Origin: Shewanella maritima
GTDB lineage: Bacteria; Pseudomonadota; Gammaproteobacteria; Enterobacterales; Shewanellaceae
DNA length: 64,000 nucleotides
NCBI RefSeq assembly: GCF_004295345.1
Contig: NZ_CP036200.1
Span: forward strand, 4,031,501-4,095,500
Reading direction: 5' to 3'
Position 1 is the stretch's first letter, and each line of letters starts with the position of its first letter. Under the pieces are notes generated by a model. That model was not told the DNA's origin, did not search any database, and saw only the letters and a list, made by a program, of their open reading frames with translations. A program made the translations under genes and the position numbers. Shown in pieces: positions 49,701 to 57,817 of this stretch.

Positions 49701-50066
49701 CTAACTTGCTTGTTTGGTAGTCTTGCTAAATCTCAGGTCGATCAAAGCTTGGGACTCGTCTTGATAAATATCCATGATGTGATGTAAACGAGTGAGCTCA
49801 AGTAGCGCCATTACACTTGGGTTAGGGTTAAGCAGTACAATTTCCCCACAGTATTTTTTAACTTGATTACGAGCCGAGATAAGAATCGATAAACCACTCG
49901 AATCAATGTATTGCAGCTCACTCATATCGATGGCTAGTCGGGTATTACCACGGTCGATATAATCGATAATTGCCGCACGATAAGTTGGTGTTTGAGCCAT
50001 TACCATTGTTTCTGGAAGACGAACAAGGCTGGCACGCATGTTAGGTTTTGCTTCAAATTTCATCAT
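49701..50066 (-). CDS. STAS-domain anti-sigma-factor-antagonist-like protein (SypA-like)
   Basis: A single STAS domain of 121 residues. The phosphorylatable serine lies in LAIDMSELQYIDSSGLSILI; from the chosen start the first Ser of DSSG is residue 56. In Vibrio fischeri SypA, the STAS protein required for biofilm and controlled by SypE, Ser56 is the reported phosphorylation site. GAGG lies 6 nt before the ATG at 50066; longer starts would run through the sigma-54 promoter. It is the first gene of the unit STAS-wza-wzz-wzy, so the switch protein and export machinery are co-expressed. Confidence 0.88.
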   Translation of the reverse strand: MMKFEAKPNMRASLVRLPETMVMAQTPTYRAAIIDYIDRGNTRLAIDMSELQYIDSSGLSILISARNQVKKYCGEIVLLNPNPSVMALLELTRLHHIMDIYQDESQALIDLRFSKTTKQAS

Positions 50067-50116
50067 AATGGCCTCGCTTAGTGGATTAGATATCAGTGTA
50101 CTCGTACTTGGATAAA

Positions 50117-50131
50117 GCGAAAGCCGTGCCA
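50117..50131 (-). promoter_or_regulatory. Sigma-54 promoter of the STAS-wza-wzz-wzy unit
   Basis: The minus strand reads TGGCACGGCTTTCGCT against TGGCACG-N4-TTGCT, with one mismatch in the -12 element and the GG and GC pairs exactly spaced. The predicted start is near 50105, about 39 nt before the STAS ATG. Confidence 0.75.
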
Positions 50132-50206
50132 ACTTTTATTTTTGTTTTATATCAAGGGTTTAGGTGTTATTGTTGTGAGGTGGTAAGTGTTAAAGGTTTG
50201 CTGTTG

Positions 50207-50241
50207 TTGCAAATCGAAAGTCGAACAGTTGCAGATTGCAA
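50207..50241. promoter_or_regulatory. Putative activator sites: one perfect TTGCA-N3-TGCAA dyad and one degenerate
   Basis: TTGCAGATTGCAA (50229-50241) is a perfect dyad. A degenerate copy, TTGCAAATCGAAA, starts 22 bp earlier at 50207, about two helical turns away. The pair lies about 105-130 bp upstream of the predicted sigma-54 start. The rest of the 50067-50452 gap holds an imperfect hairpin (CTCCTG ... CAGGAG, 50358-50388) of unclear meaning. Confidence 0.6.
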
Positions 50242-50452
50242 ATTGGCATTAGTGAACAGCGGGGAACATTCTTTTTGTGAAGTAGGGACTCAAAATTAAC
50301 TAGTTGTGAGTCGACGAGCAGTCAGGAAGGCTGGCAAAAGTGGCTTTAAAGGGAGCGCTCCTGCCCAACAAAAAATTTTGGACAGGAGAGGTGCGCGAAT
50401 GAATGGCTTAGATATGCTAGCGTAGAGTTTAGCTTAATCTTCATAGGTTCTT

Positions 50453-50842
50453 TTAGCGCAGCAGGCACATTCTTAAATGAGTGCCGAGCACCGAGGGCTC
50501 GTAGGTGACCTGATCCATCCAATTGAGCATAATCCATAGGCCGCGGCCACCTTCATCATTAGGGTTAGGGTAATCATTGACCTCAGGTAGAGGTTGGTAA
50601 TCATCTTGATTAAGAAGATCGATCATCACTTTGTCCTGGCTGCAATGTGCCATCAAAATGATATTTTCTAGCTTATCTCCACCATGCATTAATGCATTGT
50701 TGAGTCCTTCCATCGTACAGGTGATCAACTTAAAGCGTTGCCCCTCTTTGACGCCATTGAGGCACATGAATTGTTCAAGCTCTTTTAAATGACAGCTATT
50801 GTCTAGTAGCTTTGCCGAAAGACTTAATTGTAAGGTATTCAT
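50453..50842 (-). CDS. RsbW/SpoIIAB-like serine kinase (HATPase_c)
   Basis: A 129-residue GHKL ATPase, the size of anti-sigma-factor kinases. The N-box lies in ITCTMEGLNNALMHGGDK and the G1 box in NPNDEGGRGLWIMLNWMD; VMIDLLNQDDYQ lies between. In partner-switching systems such kinases phosphorylate a STAS protein, here most simply the product of the gene at 49701. It lies 30 bp after the receiver-PP2C gene, so kinase and phosphatase are co-expressed. In V. fischeri SypE both activities are in one protein. Confidence 0.88.
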   Translation of the reverse strand: MNTLQLSLSAKLLDNSCHLKELEQFMCLNGVKEGQRFKLITCTMEGLNNALMHGGDKLENIILMAHCSQDKVMIDLLNQDDYQPLPEVNDYPNPNDEGGRGLWIMLNWMDQVTYEPSVLGTHLRMCLLR

Positions 50843-50872
50843 AATCTTATCCTCTTTGTATGCCTAATACGG

Positions 50873-52201
50873 TTAACTAGCGTTCTGTAGCTTTTTTAAC
50901 GGTTGTTCTTTTGTCGTAATTTGCTTTGCAGGTATTTGCTGCAATGCTTGATTTTCTGCGTTTGACTCAGTTCTATGTGGATGCTGCTTAGGCTCAGAGC
51001 TAGCAGATTTTACTAGGGGACTAAGCAGCAGCACGGAAATATCATCTTGCTGCTCACCTTGTTGCCAAAGCTTCCAGTAATATCGAAGTTGCGACAACAG
51101 TTGCTCCGGTGCTTCGGCTGCCGCAGCCTGGCATAGCTTAATTAATCTTTGTAAGCCAAACATGCCGTGGCGTTGATGCTGTACTTCGTAAGCTCCGTCT
51201 GAAAATATCATTAGCTTATCCTGCACATTGATTTGTCCGGTCCAGTTGCGGTATTCGGTGCTGTCACAAATGCCAATAGGTAAATGAGATGGCATGTTAA
51301 TTTCTTCGGTTCCATGAGGCGTGATTAGCATAGGTCGAGGATGGCCTGCATTGCTTAGCTGCAGCTCACCGGTAAGGGTGTTGAGCTTGCCAATCAGTAC
51401 TGTGGCAAAGGTGCCTTGTTCGGCTGGGTCCACAAAACGTTGGTTGAGGTGGCGCATTAGCTCTGCTGGCGTTTTCTGCCAATCAACTTGATTTGGACTT
51501 AGTTGTTGGGTCAGAGTAAAACTTAGCATTGCAGGCCCTGCGCCATGACCAGTGATATCAACAATAAAAAAGCCAAGGTGCTGCTCATCGATAGCAATGC
51601 ACTGCATCATGTCTCCGGCAAGTTCATTTGCTGCCATAAAGCAGTGATGAGCTTGCCAATTATTATGTTTGAAACTGTGCTCAGGTAGCAGTGATTGTTG
51701 CAGTTGTGCTGCTTGCTGAAGTTCTAACTGTTTACTCTGTAATTGAGTTTGATTGAGGTTGAGTGTGTGTTGTAACTGACGTTGCTGCAGTTGCAAGCTG
51801 CGCTGCGACACAATTATCCTCAAAGCTGCAATGACGCGTATTTGCAACACCTTAGGTGCGAAAGGTTTACTTAAGTAGTCATCTGCGCCAGACGACATTG
51901 CAAACACAAGATCGTCGTCCTGACTATTACCTGTCAGCAATAGAACATAAGGCTGCTGCTTTTGCTGCTTCAATGCAACGCATAGGTCGATACCAGTGAG
52001 TTTTGGCATACGCCAATCGCTTACGACCAGATCAAACTTAGCTTGCTGACAAAGTGATAGAGCTTGTTCGCCGTCTGCACAGCTTTGAATATGAATATCA
52101 CCATGTTCAAACTCGATGGCGTTGATTACCGAGTGAATAAACATGCGCTCACTGTTGCTGTCTTCAACAATCAGGATATGAAACGAGTTATCGAGTGTCA
52201 T
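50873..52201 (-). CDS. Response regulator with PP2C (SpoIIE) phosphatase output (SypE/RssB-like)
   Basis: 442 residues. A receiver domain (1-125) has IVEDSN, the phospho-acceptor Asp62 in VVSDWRMPKLTGIDLC, the Thr/Ser in LLLTGNSQ and the Lys in LSKPFAPKV. A Gln-rich coiled coil (about 133-172) leads to a PP2C domain with the metal Asp residues in AGDMMQ, FIVDITGHGAGPA, IFSDGAYE and QQDDISVL, so phosphatase activity is expected. The C-terminal tail (405-442) is polar and uncharacteristic. Predicted to dephosphorylate the STAS protein under control of the receiver. A sigma-54 promoter lies upstream. Confidence 0.92.
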   Translation of the reverse strand: MTLDNSFHILIVEDSNSERMFIHSVINAIEFEHGDIHIQSCADGEQALSLCQQAKFDLVVSDWRMPKLTGIDLCVALKQQKQQPYVLLLTGNSQDDDLVFAMSSGADDYLSKPFAPKVLQIRVIAALRIIVSQRSLQLQQRQLQHTLNLNQTQLQSKQLELQQAAQLQQSLLPEHSFKHNNWQAHHCFMAANELAGDMMQCIAIDEQHLGFFIVDITGHGAGPAMLSFTLTQQLSPNQVDWQKTPAELMRHLNQRFVDPAEQGTFATVLIGKLNTLTGELQLSNAGHPRPMLITPHGTEEINMPSHLPIGICDSTEYRNWTGQINVQDKLMIFSDGAYEVQHQRHGMFGLQRLIKLCQAAAAEAPEQLLSQLRYYWKLWQQGEQQDDISVLLLSPLVKSASSEPKQHPHRTESNAENQALQQIPAKQITTKEQPLKKLQNAS

Positions 52202-52235
52202 GGCAGCACCTACTTGGCAGTTTAACGTTGGCTAA

Positions 52236-52248
52236 TTGCAAAATGCGA
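52236..52248. promoter_or_regulatory. Putative activator site downstream of the PP2C promoter
   Basis: TTGCAAAATGCGA is one mismatch from the perfect dyad. It lies in the predicted leader of the PP2C message, between the sigma-54 promoter and the ATG, so it might repress rather than activate or be incidental. Confidence 0.35.
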
Positions 52249-52278
52249 GAGCAAAAAAGCCGCGAATATTAGGATGCA

Positions 52279-52293
52279 GCAAGGAGTATGCCG
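52279..52293 (-). promoter_or_regulatory. Sigma-54 promoter of the PP2C-RsbW unit
   Basis: The minus strand reads CGGCATACTCCTTGCT. The -12 element TTGCT is perfect, GGCA is conserved and the spacing is exact. The predicted start is near 52267, leaving a leader of about 66 nt. Confidence 0.65.
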
Positions 52294-52378
52294 TGTTGGC
52301 TTAATATATAAATATCAATTTGTTAGCGACAGGTGAGCTTTTAGGGGATGAGTAACGAACATTGCAATCTGATTTTAA

Positions 52379-52391
52379 TTGCAAAATGCAA
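52379..52391. promoter_or_regulatory. Putative activator site, perfect TTGCA-N3-TGCAA dyad
   Basis: TTGCAAAATGCAA lies about 118 bp upstream of the predicted PP2C start, in the 369-bp divergent spacer with the sensor kinase gene. A half-matching TTGCAATCTGATT starts 17 bp earlier at 52362. I saw no sigma-54 site facing the kinase gene. Confidence 0.6.
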
Positions 52392-52570
52392 AGACCTAGC
52401 TCATAGTTTTAGTTGGCGCATGTTTCATGCTGTATTTGCGAGTTGTTTTAATTTTAATACTCGAAACCAAGTACTGAGTAACAAAGACCTTTTTGCTAAA
52501 AGCACTTTGGGTCTCACAATAAATAATGAGCTGCTGTGAGTGTATTTAATCACGGTAGCAGTAAAGGAGA

Positions 52571-55500
52571 ATGGATTTGTCCTTTAGATTAAAAACCATA
52601 GTTGGAATTGCCATTATTGAGGGGATATTACTGTTAATGTTGGTGTATACCAGCATCGACTACCTTGAGCAGTCCAACCAGGATGAGCTACAAAAACGCG
52701 CCAGTCATATCGCGAATATATTCTCACTCGCGGTAAAAGATGCCGTGCAAAATGATGACCAAACGCGTTTGACGGTGTTATCTGAAACGCTTAGTCACCA
52801 AAGCGAAATTAACCATATCAATATCTACCACAATGACGTTTTACTTGTTGGTATGGGTAAGGGCATGGCCGCTCCAATCTGGGGGCAAGCGACCCATACT
52901 ATCGACACCTCATCTAGCGCGCTTCTAAACATTACTAATCCGATTGTGTTTGATGGGCAAGCTATCGCGACAATTGAAGTGGGGTTCGATCGCAGTGAGT
53001 TCGACTCATTTTTAGCCAAAGCATCGCGTCAGTTTTTGTCTATAGCCGGCCTCGAAATGATACTCGTGGCGTTGTTTTCTTGGCTGTTGGGTATGTATCT
53101 CACCAAAAACCTTACTTTGTTAAAGCAGGCATCAAAGCGAATTTTAAATGGTGAATCTGGGGTGCAAATTCCGGTGGTTGGCACTGATGAATTAGCACAA
53201 ACAGCCAAGGCATTTAACCAGATGGTAGAAAATATAGATGCCCGCAACCAAGCGTTAGAATCTGCTAATGTGCGCCTGAATACCATACTAGCATCAGCGA
53301 TTGATGGCTTTGTGATCATTGATGTTAGCGGCATTATCACCGATGCAAACCCTGCCGTTGCGCAGATGTTTGGCTATCAACATGATGAATTAATTGGTGA
53401 GAATGTTGCTATTTTAACGCCGATGGCGGGCAGACATTTACATGATGGTTTTATTAAACGCTTTTTGGATACTGGCGAAAAGCGTGTTGTTGATACGCGC
53501 CGAGAGCTAGTTGCTGAAGCCAAATCTGGGCAAGAATTTCCAATTGAATTATCGGTTTCTCGCATGGAGATAGACGGCGAGACCTTCTTCCTTGGCTTTG
53601 TAAAAGACTTATCTGAGATTAAAACTAACGAGGCAGAAGCCGCGCGCTCTGAGTCGATTTTGCTGGCTACCCTTGAAGCTAGCCAGGATGCGCTTATCTC
53701 GATTGATATCACTGGGCGGGTGCAAGAGTTTAACCTTGCAGCCGTTGAGTTATTTGGCTACCGCCGCGAAGAAGCGCTTGGTGAGATGTTAGAAGATTTA
53801 ATCATTCCATCCGGGTTTCGTGACCCTCACCGTAAGGGGATGGAGCACCATCGCCGCACTGGTGAAGGCCCGGTGCTTAATAAGCGAATTGAAGTGCCAG
53901 CGGTGAATAAAAGTGGTAAGGAGTTTCCAGTTGAGCTTAGGGTTATTCCAATTCAACTGGGTGATGAGCTTTTGTTTACCGCATTTTTGCGCAATATTTC
54001 CGAGCAAAAATCTCGAGAGGAAGAGCTTAAGCAAGCCAAAGAGCAAGCCGAAGCGGGCAGTAAAGCTAAGTCTCGCTTTTTAGCCACCATGAGCCATGAA
54101 ATCCGCTCGCCGCTTAATGCTGTGCTGGGCAGTGTTGAGCTGCTGCTTGACTCGCCGTTGCGTTCTGAGCAACGAATATACACCAATACAGCCAAAGAAG
54201 CCGGTGATGCGCTACTCAATACAATTAACGATATTCTCGATTTTTCTAAAATTGAGGCTGGGCAAATGGTACTTGAATCTCACGAATTTGAGCCCGATAA
54301 GCTGGTGGCACAGGTGCTGCAAATTTTGGCGACTAAAGCGGCTGATAAAGGCGTACATTTAGCCAGCTTTATTAATCGCAATGTGCCGCAATCTTTGGTA
54401 GGCGATCCGCAGCGACTTAGGCAGGTGATCCATAACCTTGTGGACAATGCGATTAAGTTCTCGACTTCGGGCTGCATCACAGTCGAAGTGTGGATCCCCA
54501 ATAACCACCAAGCGAGAGTGGAGCTGTGTTGCCGCGTGACCGATCAGGGTATTGGGATCAGTGGCGATGCTCAGCAAAAGCTGTTTCAAGAGTTTTCGCA
54601 AGTCCATGATACCCACAGTACAAGCTACAAGGGTACGGGGTTAGGACTGGCTATTTGCGCTGAGTTAGTACGCATGATGGGTGGTGATATAGAGGTCAGC
54701 AGTGAACCTGGCAAGGGCAGTAGCTTTAACTTGTATGTGACCCTAGATGAAAGTAGCGACAGCCAAACTCATCATGTGCATTTGCCTGAGCACAGTCGCG
54801 TGCTGTTAGTTCATCCAGACCCAACCCTTTGTAAGATGGTCAAGAAACAGTACATTCAGTATGGTGTAAGTACTATTTATGTTACTGATATTAAAGATGT
54901 ATTTAAAATATCAAAAGTTAAAGGGCGTTTTGACCTATTACTTCTTGATGATTCAAATCTGACTGAAATGGATGATAAATCTATTCAAATGCTGACCAAT
55001 GACTATGTCTTTGATAGCGGTTTACTTGCTGTGTTGAGTGATGGTGTCAATCCAGAGTTATCTTCAGTTTTAGCTCAAATGGGCATTGAGCAAGTGGTGA
55101 ATAAACCACTCAGTCGCTCTATGTTGCTCAGTTTAATCAGCGGCGCGACTTCGCAAACCAGTATTACCACTGAAGCCAAGTCGGAGCTAAGTCTACCTCA
55201 GGGCTTGACCATATTGCTTGCAGAAGATAGCCCAGCAAATCAGATGGTTGCAGGCGCCATGTTAGATAAATACGGCGCAGATATTGAGTATGCTAATAAT
55301 GGTGCAATAGCGTTGGAAATGGCGCTTAGTAAAGATTACGACCTTATTTTAATGGATATTCGTATGCCAGAAATGGACGGTCTTGAAGCTACTCGGCGTA
55401 TTCTTGCACAAAAGCCGCAGCAACTTATTTTGGCTATGACGGCCAACGTTTTTAAAGAAGAAATTGAAGCTTGCATGGCTGTAGGGATGAAAGACTTCAT

Positions 55501-55780
55501 TGGTAAACCCGTCACTCGTCATGACTTGATTTCCAGCGTGGCTCGCTGGGCTAATGTAAAGCCAGTGCAAGCGGCGATGACGACCGCAATGTCTCTTGAT
55601 ATCAATGCTGCTAATGAGCAATCTGATGAGAATATAGAGCAAAAAGAATCAACTTCATTGCTAACGGGTAATGCATCAGATGCTTTTCAAACTACAGAAA
55701 GCATGGGGAGACAGTTAGCTCTGAGGGGGACTTACCCAACTCAGAAGGCTCTTCAGTTGATGCTGAAAGCTCGCAAGTAG
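52571..55780 (+). CDS. Hybrid sensor histidine kinase (SypF-like), C-terminal Hpt frameshifted
   Basis: Inner-membrane kinase predicted to start the phosphorelay for this locus. Order: membrane helix 7-26, periplasmic sensor of about 130 residues, second helix about 156-176, HAMP, two PAS domains (about 230-350 and 365-480), HisKA with FLATMSHEIRSPLNAVLGSV, HATPase (NLVDNAIKFS; TDQGIGI; GTGLGLAI), a degenerate receiver (about 735-850) and an intact receiver (LAEDSPANQ; LMDIRMPEMDGLEATRRI; IGKPVTRHDL). The frame then drifts into GRQLALRGTYPTQKALQ and stops. An Hpt domain follows in another frame, so the real gene probably ends at 56166. Confidence 0.93.
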   Translation: MDLSFRLKTIVGIAIIEGILLLMLVYTSIDYLEQSNQDELQKRASHIANIFSLAVKDAVQNDDQTRLTVLSETLSHQSEINHINIYHNDVLLVGMGKGMAAPIWGQATHTIDTSSSALLNITNPIVFDGQAIATIEVGFDRSEFDSFLAKASRQFLSIAGLEMILVALFSWLLGMYLTKNLTLLKQASKRILNGESGVQIPVVGTDELAQTAKAFNQMVENIDARNQALESANVRLNTILASAIDGFVIIDVSGIITDANPAVAQMFGYQHDELIGENVAILTPMAGRHLHDGFIKRFLDTGEKRVVDTRRELVAEAKSGQEFPIELSVSRMEIDGETFFLGFVKDLSEIKTNEAEAARSESILLATLEASQDALISIDITGRVQEFNLAAVELFGYRREEALGEMLEDLIIPSGFRDPHRKGMEHHRRTGEGPVLNKRIEVPAVNKSGKEFPVELRVIPIQLGDELLFTAFLRNISEQKSREEELKQAKEQAEAGSKAKSRFLATMSHEIRSPLNAVLGSVELLLDSPLRSEQRIYTNTAKEAGDALLNTINDILDFSKIEAGQMVLESHEFEPDKLVAQVLQILATKAADKGVHLASFINRNVPQSLVGDPQRLRQVIHNLVDNAIKFSTSGCITVEVWIPNNHQARVELCCRVTDQGIGISGDAQQKLFQEFSQVHDTHSTSYKGTGLGLAICAELVRMMGGDIEVSSEPGKGSSFNLYVTLDESSDSQTHHVHLPEHSRVLLVHPDPTLCKMVKKQYIQYGVSTIYVTDIKDVFKISKVKGRFDLLLLDDSNLTEMDDKSIQMLTNDYVFDSGLLAVLSDGVNPELSSVLAQMGIEQVVNKPLSRSMLLSLISGATSQTSITTEAKSELSLPQGLTILLAEDSPANQMVAGAMLDKYGADIEYANNGAIALEMALSKDYDLILMDIRMPEMDGLEATRRILAQKPQQLILAMTANVFKEEIEACMAVGMKDFIGKPVTRHDLISSVARWANVKPVQAAMTTAMSLDINAANEQSDENIEQKESTSLLTGNASDAFQTTESMGRQLALRGTYPTQKALQLMLKARK

Positions 55781-56166
55781 TTGAAAGTGACCAGAAGGAA
55801 ATAACTCATGAGCCAAATCATGAACTTATAGACGAAGCGATTATCTATGATCTAGAGCAAGCAATAGGTGTCTCGAGCCTCGCGAAAATGCTCGGTGTGT
55901 TTATGGATGAGACACAAATGCGTGCAAACACCTTAAGTGAGTTTGCCAGTGTTAGCTTGAATGATGAAGATTTTGAGCAAATTGAAACGCAGGCCCACAC
56001 TATTAAATCAAGCGCAGGTAGTTTTGGAGCCAAAGCCTTATCGGCATCAGCGAAAGTACTTGAGCAGCAAGCCAGAGATAAACAGGTAAGCAAGGATGCC
56101 ATTGATGAATGTGTGCATCTCGCAACAATGAGTATTAAAGCGCTTAAGCTCCGACTCAACGAATAA
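55709..56166 (+). pseudogene. Out-of-frame Hpt domain of the hybrid kinase
   Basis: From about the GGGG run at 55705-55708, the neighbouring frame gives an acidic linker (GETVSSEGDLPNSEGSSVDA) and a full Hpt domain: LIDEAIIYDLEQAIGVSSLA, then FEQIETQAHTIKSSAGSFGA with the phospho-acceptor His. It ends NE at 56166. Adding one G rejoins it to the kinase, giving about 1198 residues. An ATG at 55888 could start a shorter protein, but it would lack the first Hpt helix, so a separate LuxU-like gene is less likely. Confidence 0.8.
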
Positions 56167-56210
56167 GCTGCGTGTAAGTGAAAAAGAATAACAGGCTAAG
56201 GACAGAGTAA

Positions 56211-57728
56211 ATGGCAGAATTTAGCGTAATTTTAGTTGAAGACAGTATGTCATTAGGGGCGCTATACAGTGAGTTTTTGTGCAGTGAAGGTGGTGATGTC
56301 AAGCTAGTCCAGCTAGGTGAAGAGGCGCTTAAAGAAATTAATCGGCAACCACCGGACTTACTGGTGTTAGACATTAAACTGCCAGATATGTCAGGAATGG
56401 ATATTCTTGCCCAAGTGCAGCAAACCCATCCCGATATCACAGTGATTATGATCACCGCCCATGGCTCGATAGATATAGCCGTTGATGCCATGCGAGCTGG
56501 CGCTTTTGACTTTTTAGTTAAACCGTTTGATGGCAAACGATTGTCAATTACCGTGCGCAATGCACTGAAACAAAGACGCTTGTTGAAGCTAGTTGGCGAT
56601 TATGAAAAAAGCTTACCTAAAGCTAACTATCAAGGCTTTATAGGTGAGTCTCTTGCGATGCAAACTGTATATAAAACAATTGACTGTGTTGCTGATAGTA
56701 AGGCATCAGTGTTCATTGTCGGCGAAAGTGGTACAGGTAAGGAAGTATGCGCAGAAGCGATTCATAAAGCAGGTAAACGCGCAGAAAAACCTTTTATCGC
56801 GCTAAATTGTGCCTCCATTCCTAAAGACTTAATCGAAAGTCAAATATTCGGTCATACCAAAGGTGCATTTACTGGCGCGGTTAATCAGCGTGATGGCGCA
56901 GCAACCCAGGCCGATGGTGGCACCTTGTTCCTTGATGAAATTTGCGAAATGGAGCTTGAGCTTCAAAGTAAATTATTGCGTTTTATTCAAACCGGCGTGT
57001 TTCGTCGTGTGGGTGGAACTAAAGATGAAAAAGTAGACGTACGCTTTATTAGTGCTACTAACAAAGATCCTTGGCAGCAGGTGCAACAAGGCGAGTTTAG
57101 GGAAGATTTATATTATCGCTTGCATGTTATCCCAGTAGAACTGCCACCGCTAAAAGAGCGCGGAAAAGATGTGCTGTTGATTGCTAAAAAATTGCTGCGC
57201 CAATATGCGACGGAAGAGAGCAAGCCGTTTAAAGGATTCAGTAAACAGGTGCAAACGGCACTGTGTCAGTACCCATGGCCTGGCAATGTCAGGCAACTAC
57301 AAAATGTGATCAGGCAGATTGTGGTGTTAAATGATGCTCCTGAGGTCGAATTTGAAATGCTGCCACAGCAGGTCAAAACTCAACTAAGTCAAACGGCTAA
57401 ACCTGTTTCGAATGCAAGTGAGACAGTGCAAGTTAGTACGCAGCTGGCCCATGCTAACCCTGTCGAGCCGTTTGCTGACCAAGCTCAGCTAGAGGTTGGA
57501 AGTGAGTATCAAAATACGCCTGAGCAAGCAATGCCAAATCAACAAGTTTCATCCATTACTAATGAGCAGATTGAGGCATTGTGGAAAACTGAGAAACGTA
57601 CGATTGAGCATGCCATTGCCATGTGCGATGGCAATATTCCAAAAGCAGCAGCGTTATTGGATATCAGCCCATCAACGATTTATCGTAAAAAGCAGTCATG
57701 GGATGAAATGGAAGCTGCTGAGTCTTAA
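56211..57728 (+). CDS. Sigma-54-dependent response regulator (SypG/LuxO-like)
   Basis: 505-residue enhancer-binding protein. Receiver: Asp54 in LLVLDIKLPDMSGMDIL, ITAHGS, and Lys in FLVKPFDGKR. AAA+ domain: Walker A VGESGTGKEVCAEAIH, the sigma-54 contact loop GAFTGA, Walker B LFLDEICEMEL, and the sensor region RFISATNKDPWQQ. The HTH is CDGNIPKAAALLDISPSTIY, nearly the LuxO/SypG type. An unusually long Gln/Pro linker (about 390-460) joins AAA+ to HTH. It lies 44 bp after the hybrid kinase/Hpt frame, so the two form a plus-strand pair. Predicted to activate the sigma-54 promoters at 40.7, 50.1 and 52.3 kb. Confidence 0.95.
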   Translation: MAEFSVILVEDSMSLGALYSEFLCSEGGDVKLVQLGEEALKEINRQPPDLLVLDIKLPDMSGMDILAQVQQTHPDITVIMITAHGSIDIAVDAMRAGAFDFLVKPFDGKRLSITVRNALKQRRLLKLVGDYEKSLPKANYQGFIGESLAMQTVYKTIDCVADSKASVFIVGESGTGKEVCAEAIHKAGKRAEKPFIALNCASIPKDLIESQIFGHTKGAFTGAVNQRDGAATQADGGTLFLDEICEMELELQSKLLRFIQTGVFRRVGGTKDEKVDVRFISATNKDPWQQVQQGEFREDLYYRLHVIPVELPPLKERGKDVLLIAKKLLRQYATEESKPFKGFSKQVQTALCQYPWPGNVRQLQNVIRQIVVLNDAPEVEFEMLPQQVKTQLSQTAKPVSNASETVQVSTQLAHANPVEPFADQAQLEVGSEYQNTPEQAMPNQQVSSITNEQIEALWKTEKRTIEHAIAMCDGNIPKAAALLDISPSTIYRKKQSWDEMEAAES

Positions 57729-57751
57729 TTCGATTCGTCGTAAAAAATAGC

Positions 57752-57787
57752 AAAAACGCCGCTTGAATATCATCAAGCGGCGTTTTT
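57752..57787. terminator. Bidirectional intrinsic terminator after the sigma-54 activator gene
   Basis: AAAAACGCCGCTTGA (57752-57766) and TCAAGCGGCGTTTTT (57773-57787) form a 15-bp perfect stem with a 6-nt loop. It serves the activator gene and the convergent gene at 57818. Confidence 0.9.
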
Positions 57788-57817
57788 CATTTATTGAGTA
57801 TATGAGCAGACTGAAAG

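Noticed and set aside
50067..50132. Longer STAS protein starting at 50132
   Set aside because: That start codon would lie next to the -24 element and upstream of the predicted transcription start, and the extra residues are outside the STAS domain.
50358..50388. Hairpin CTCCTG-c-CCAA ... TTGG-a-CAGGAG as a terminator for the RsbW-like gene
   Set aside because: The only T/A tract is in the loop and no U-tract follows on either strand; kept only as a note.
52425..52450. Plus-strand sigma-54 site for the hybrid kinase (TTGGCGCATG...)
   Set aside because: The GG-to-GC spacing is two bases too long and the -24 element is poor.
55888..56166. Independent LuxU-like phosphotransferase gene
   Set aside because: Hpt-type sequence and an acidic linker continue upstream of this ATG in the same frame to about 55709, where one added base joins the kinase; the short form would lack the first Hpt helix.
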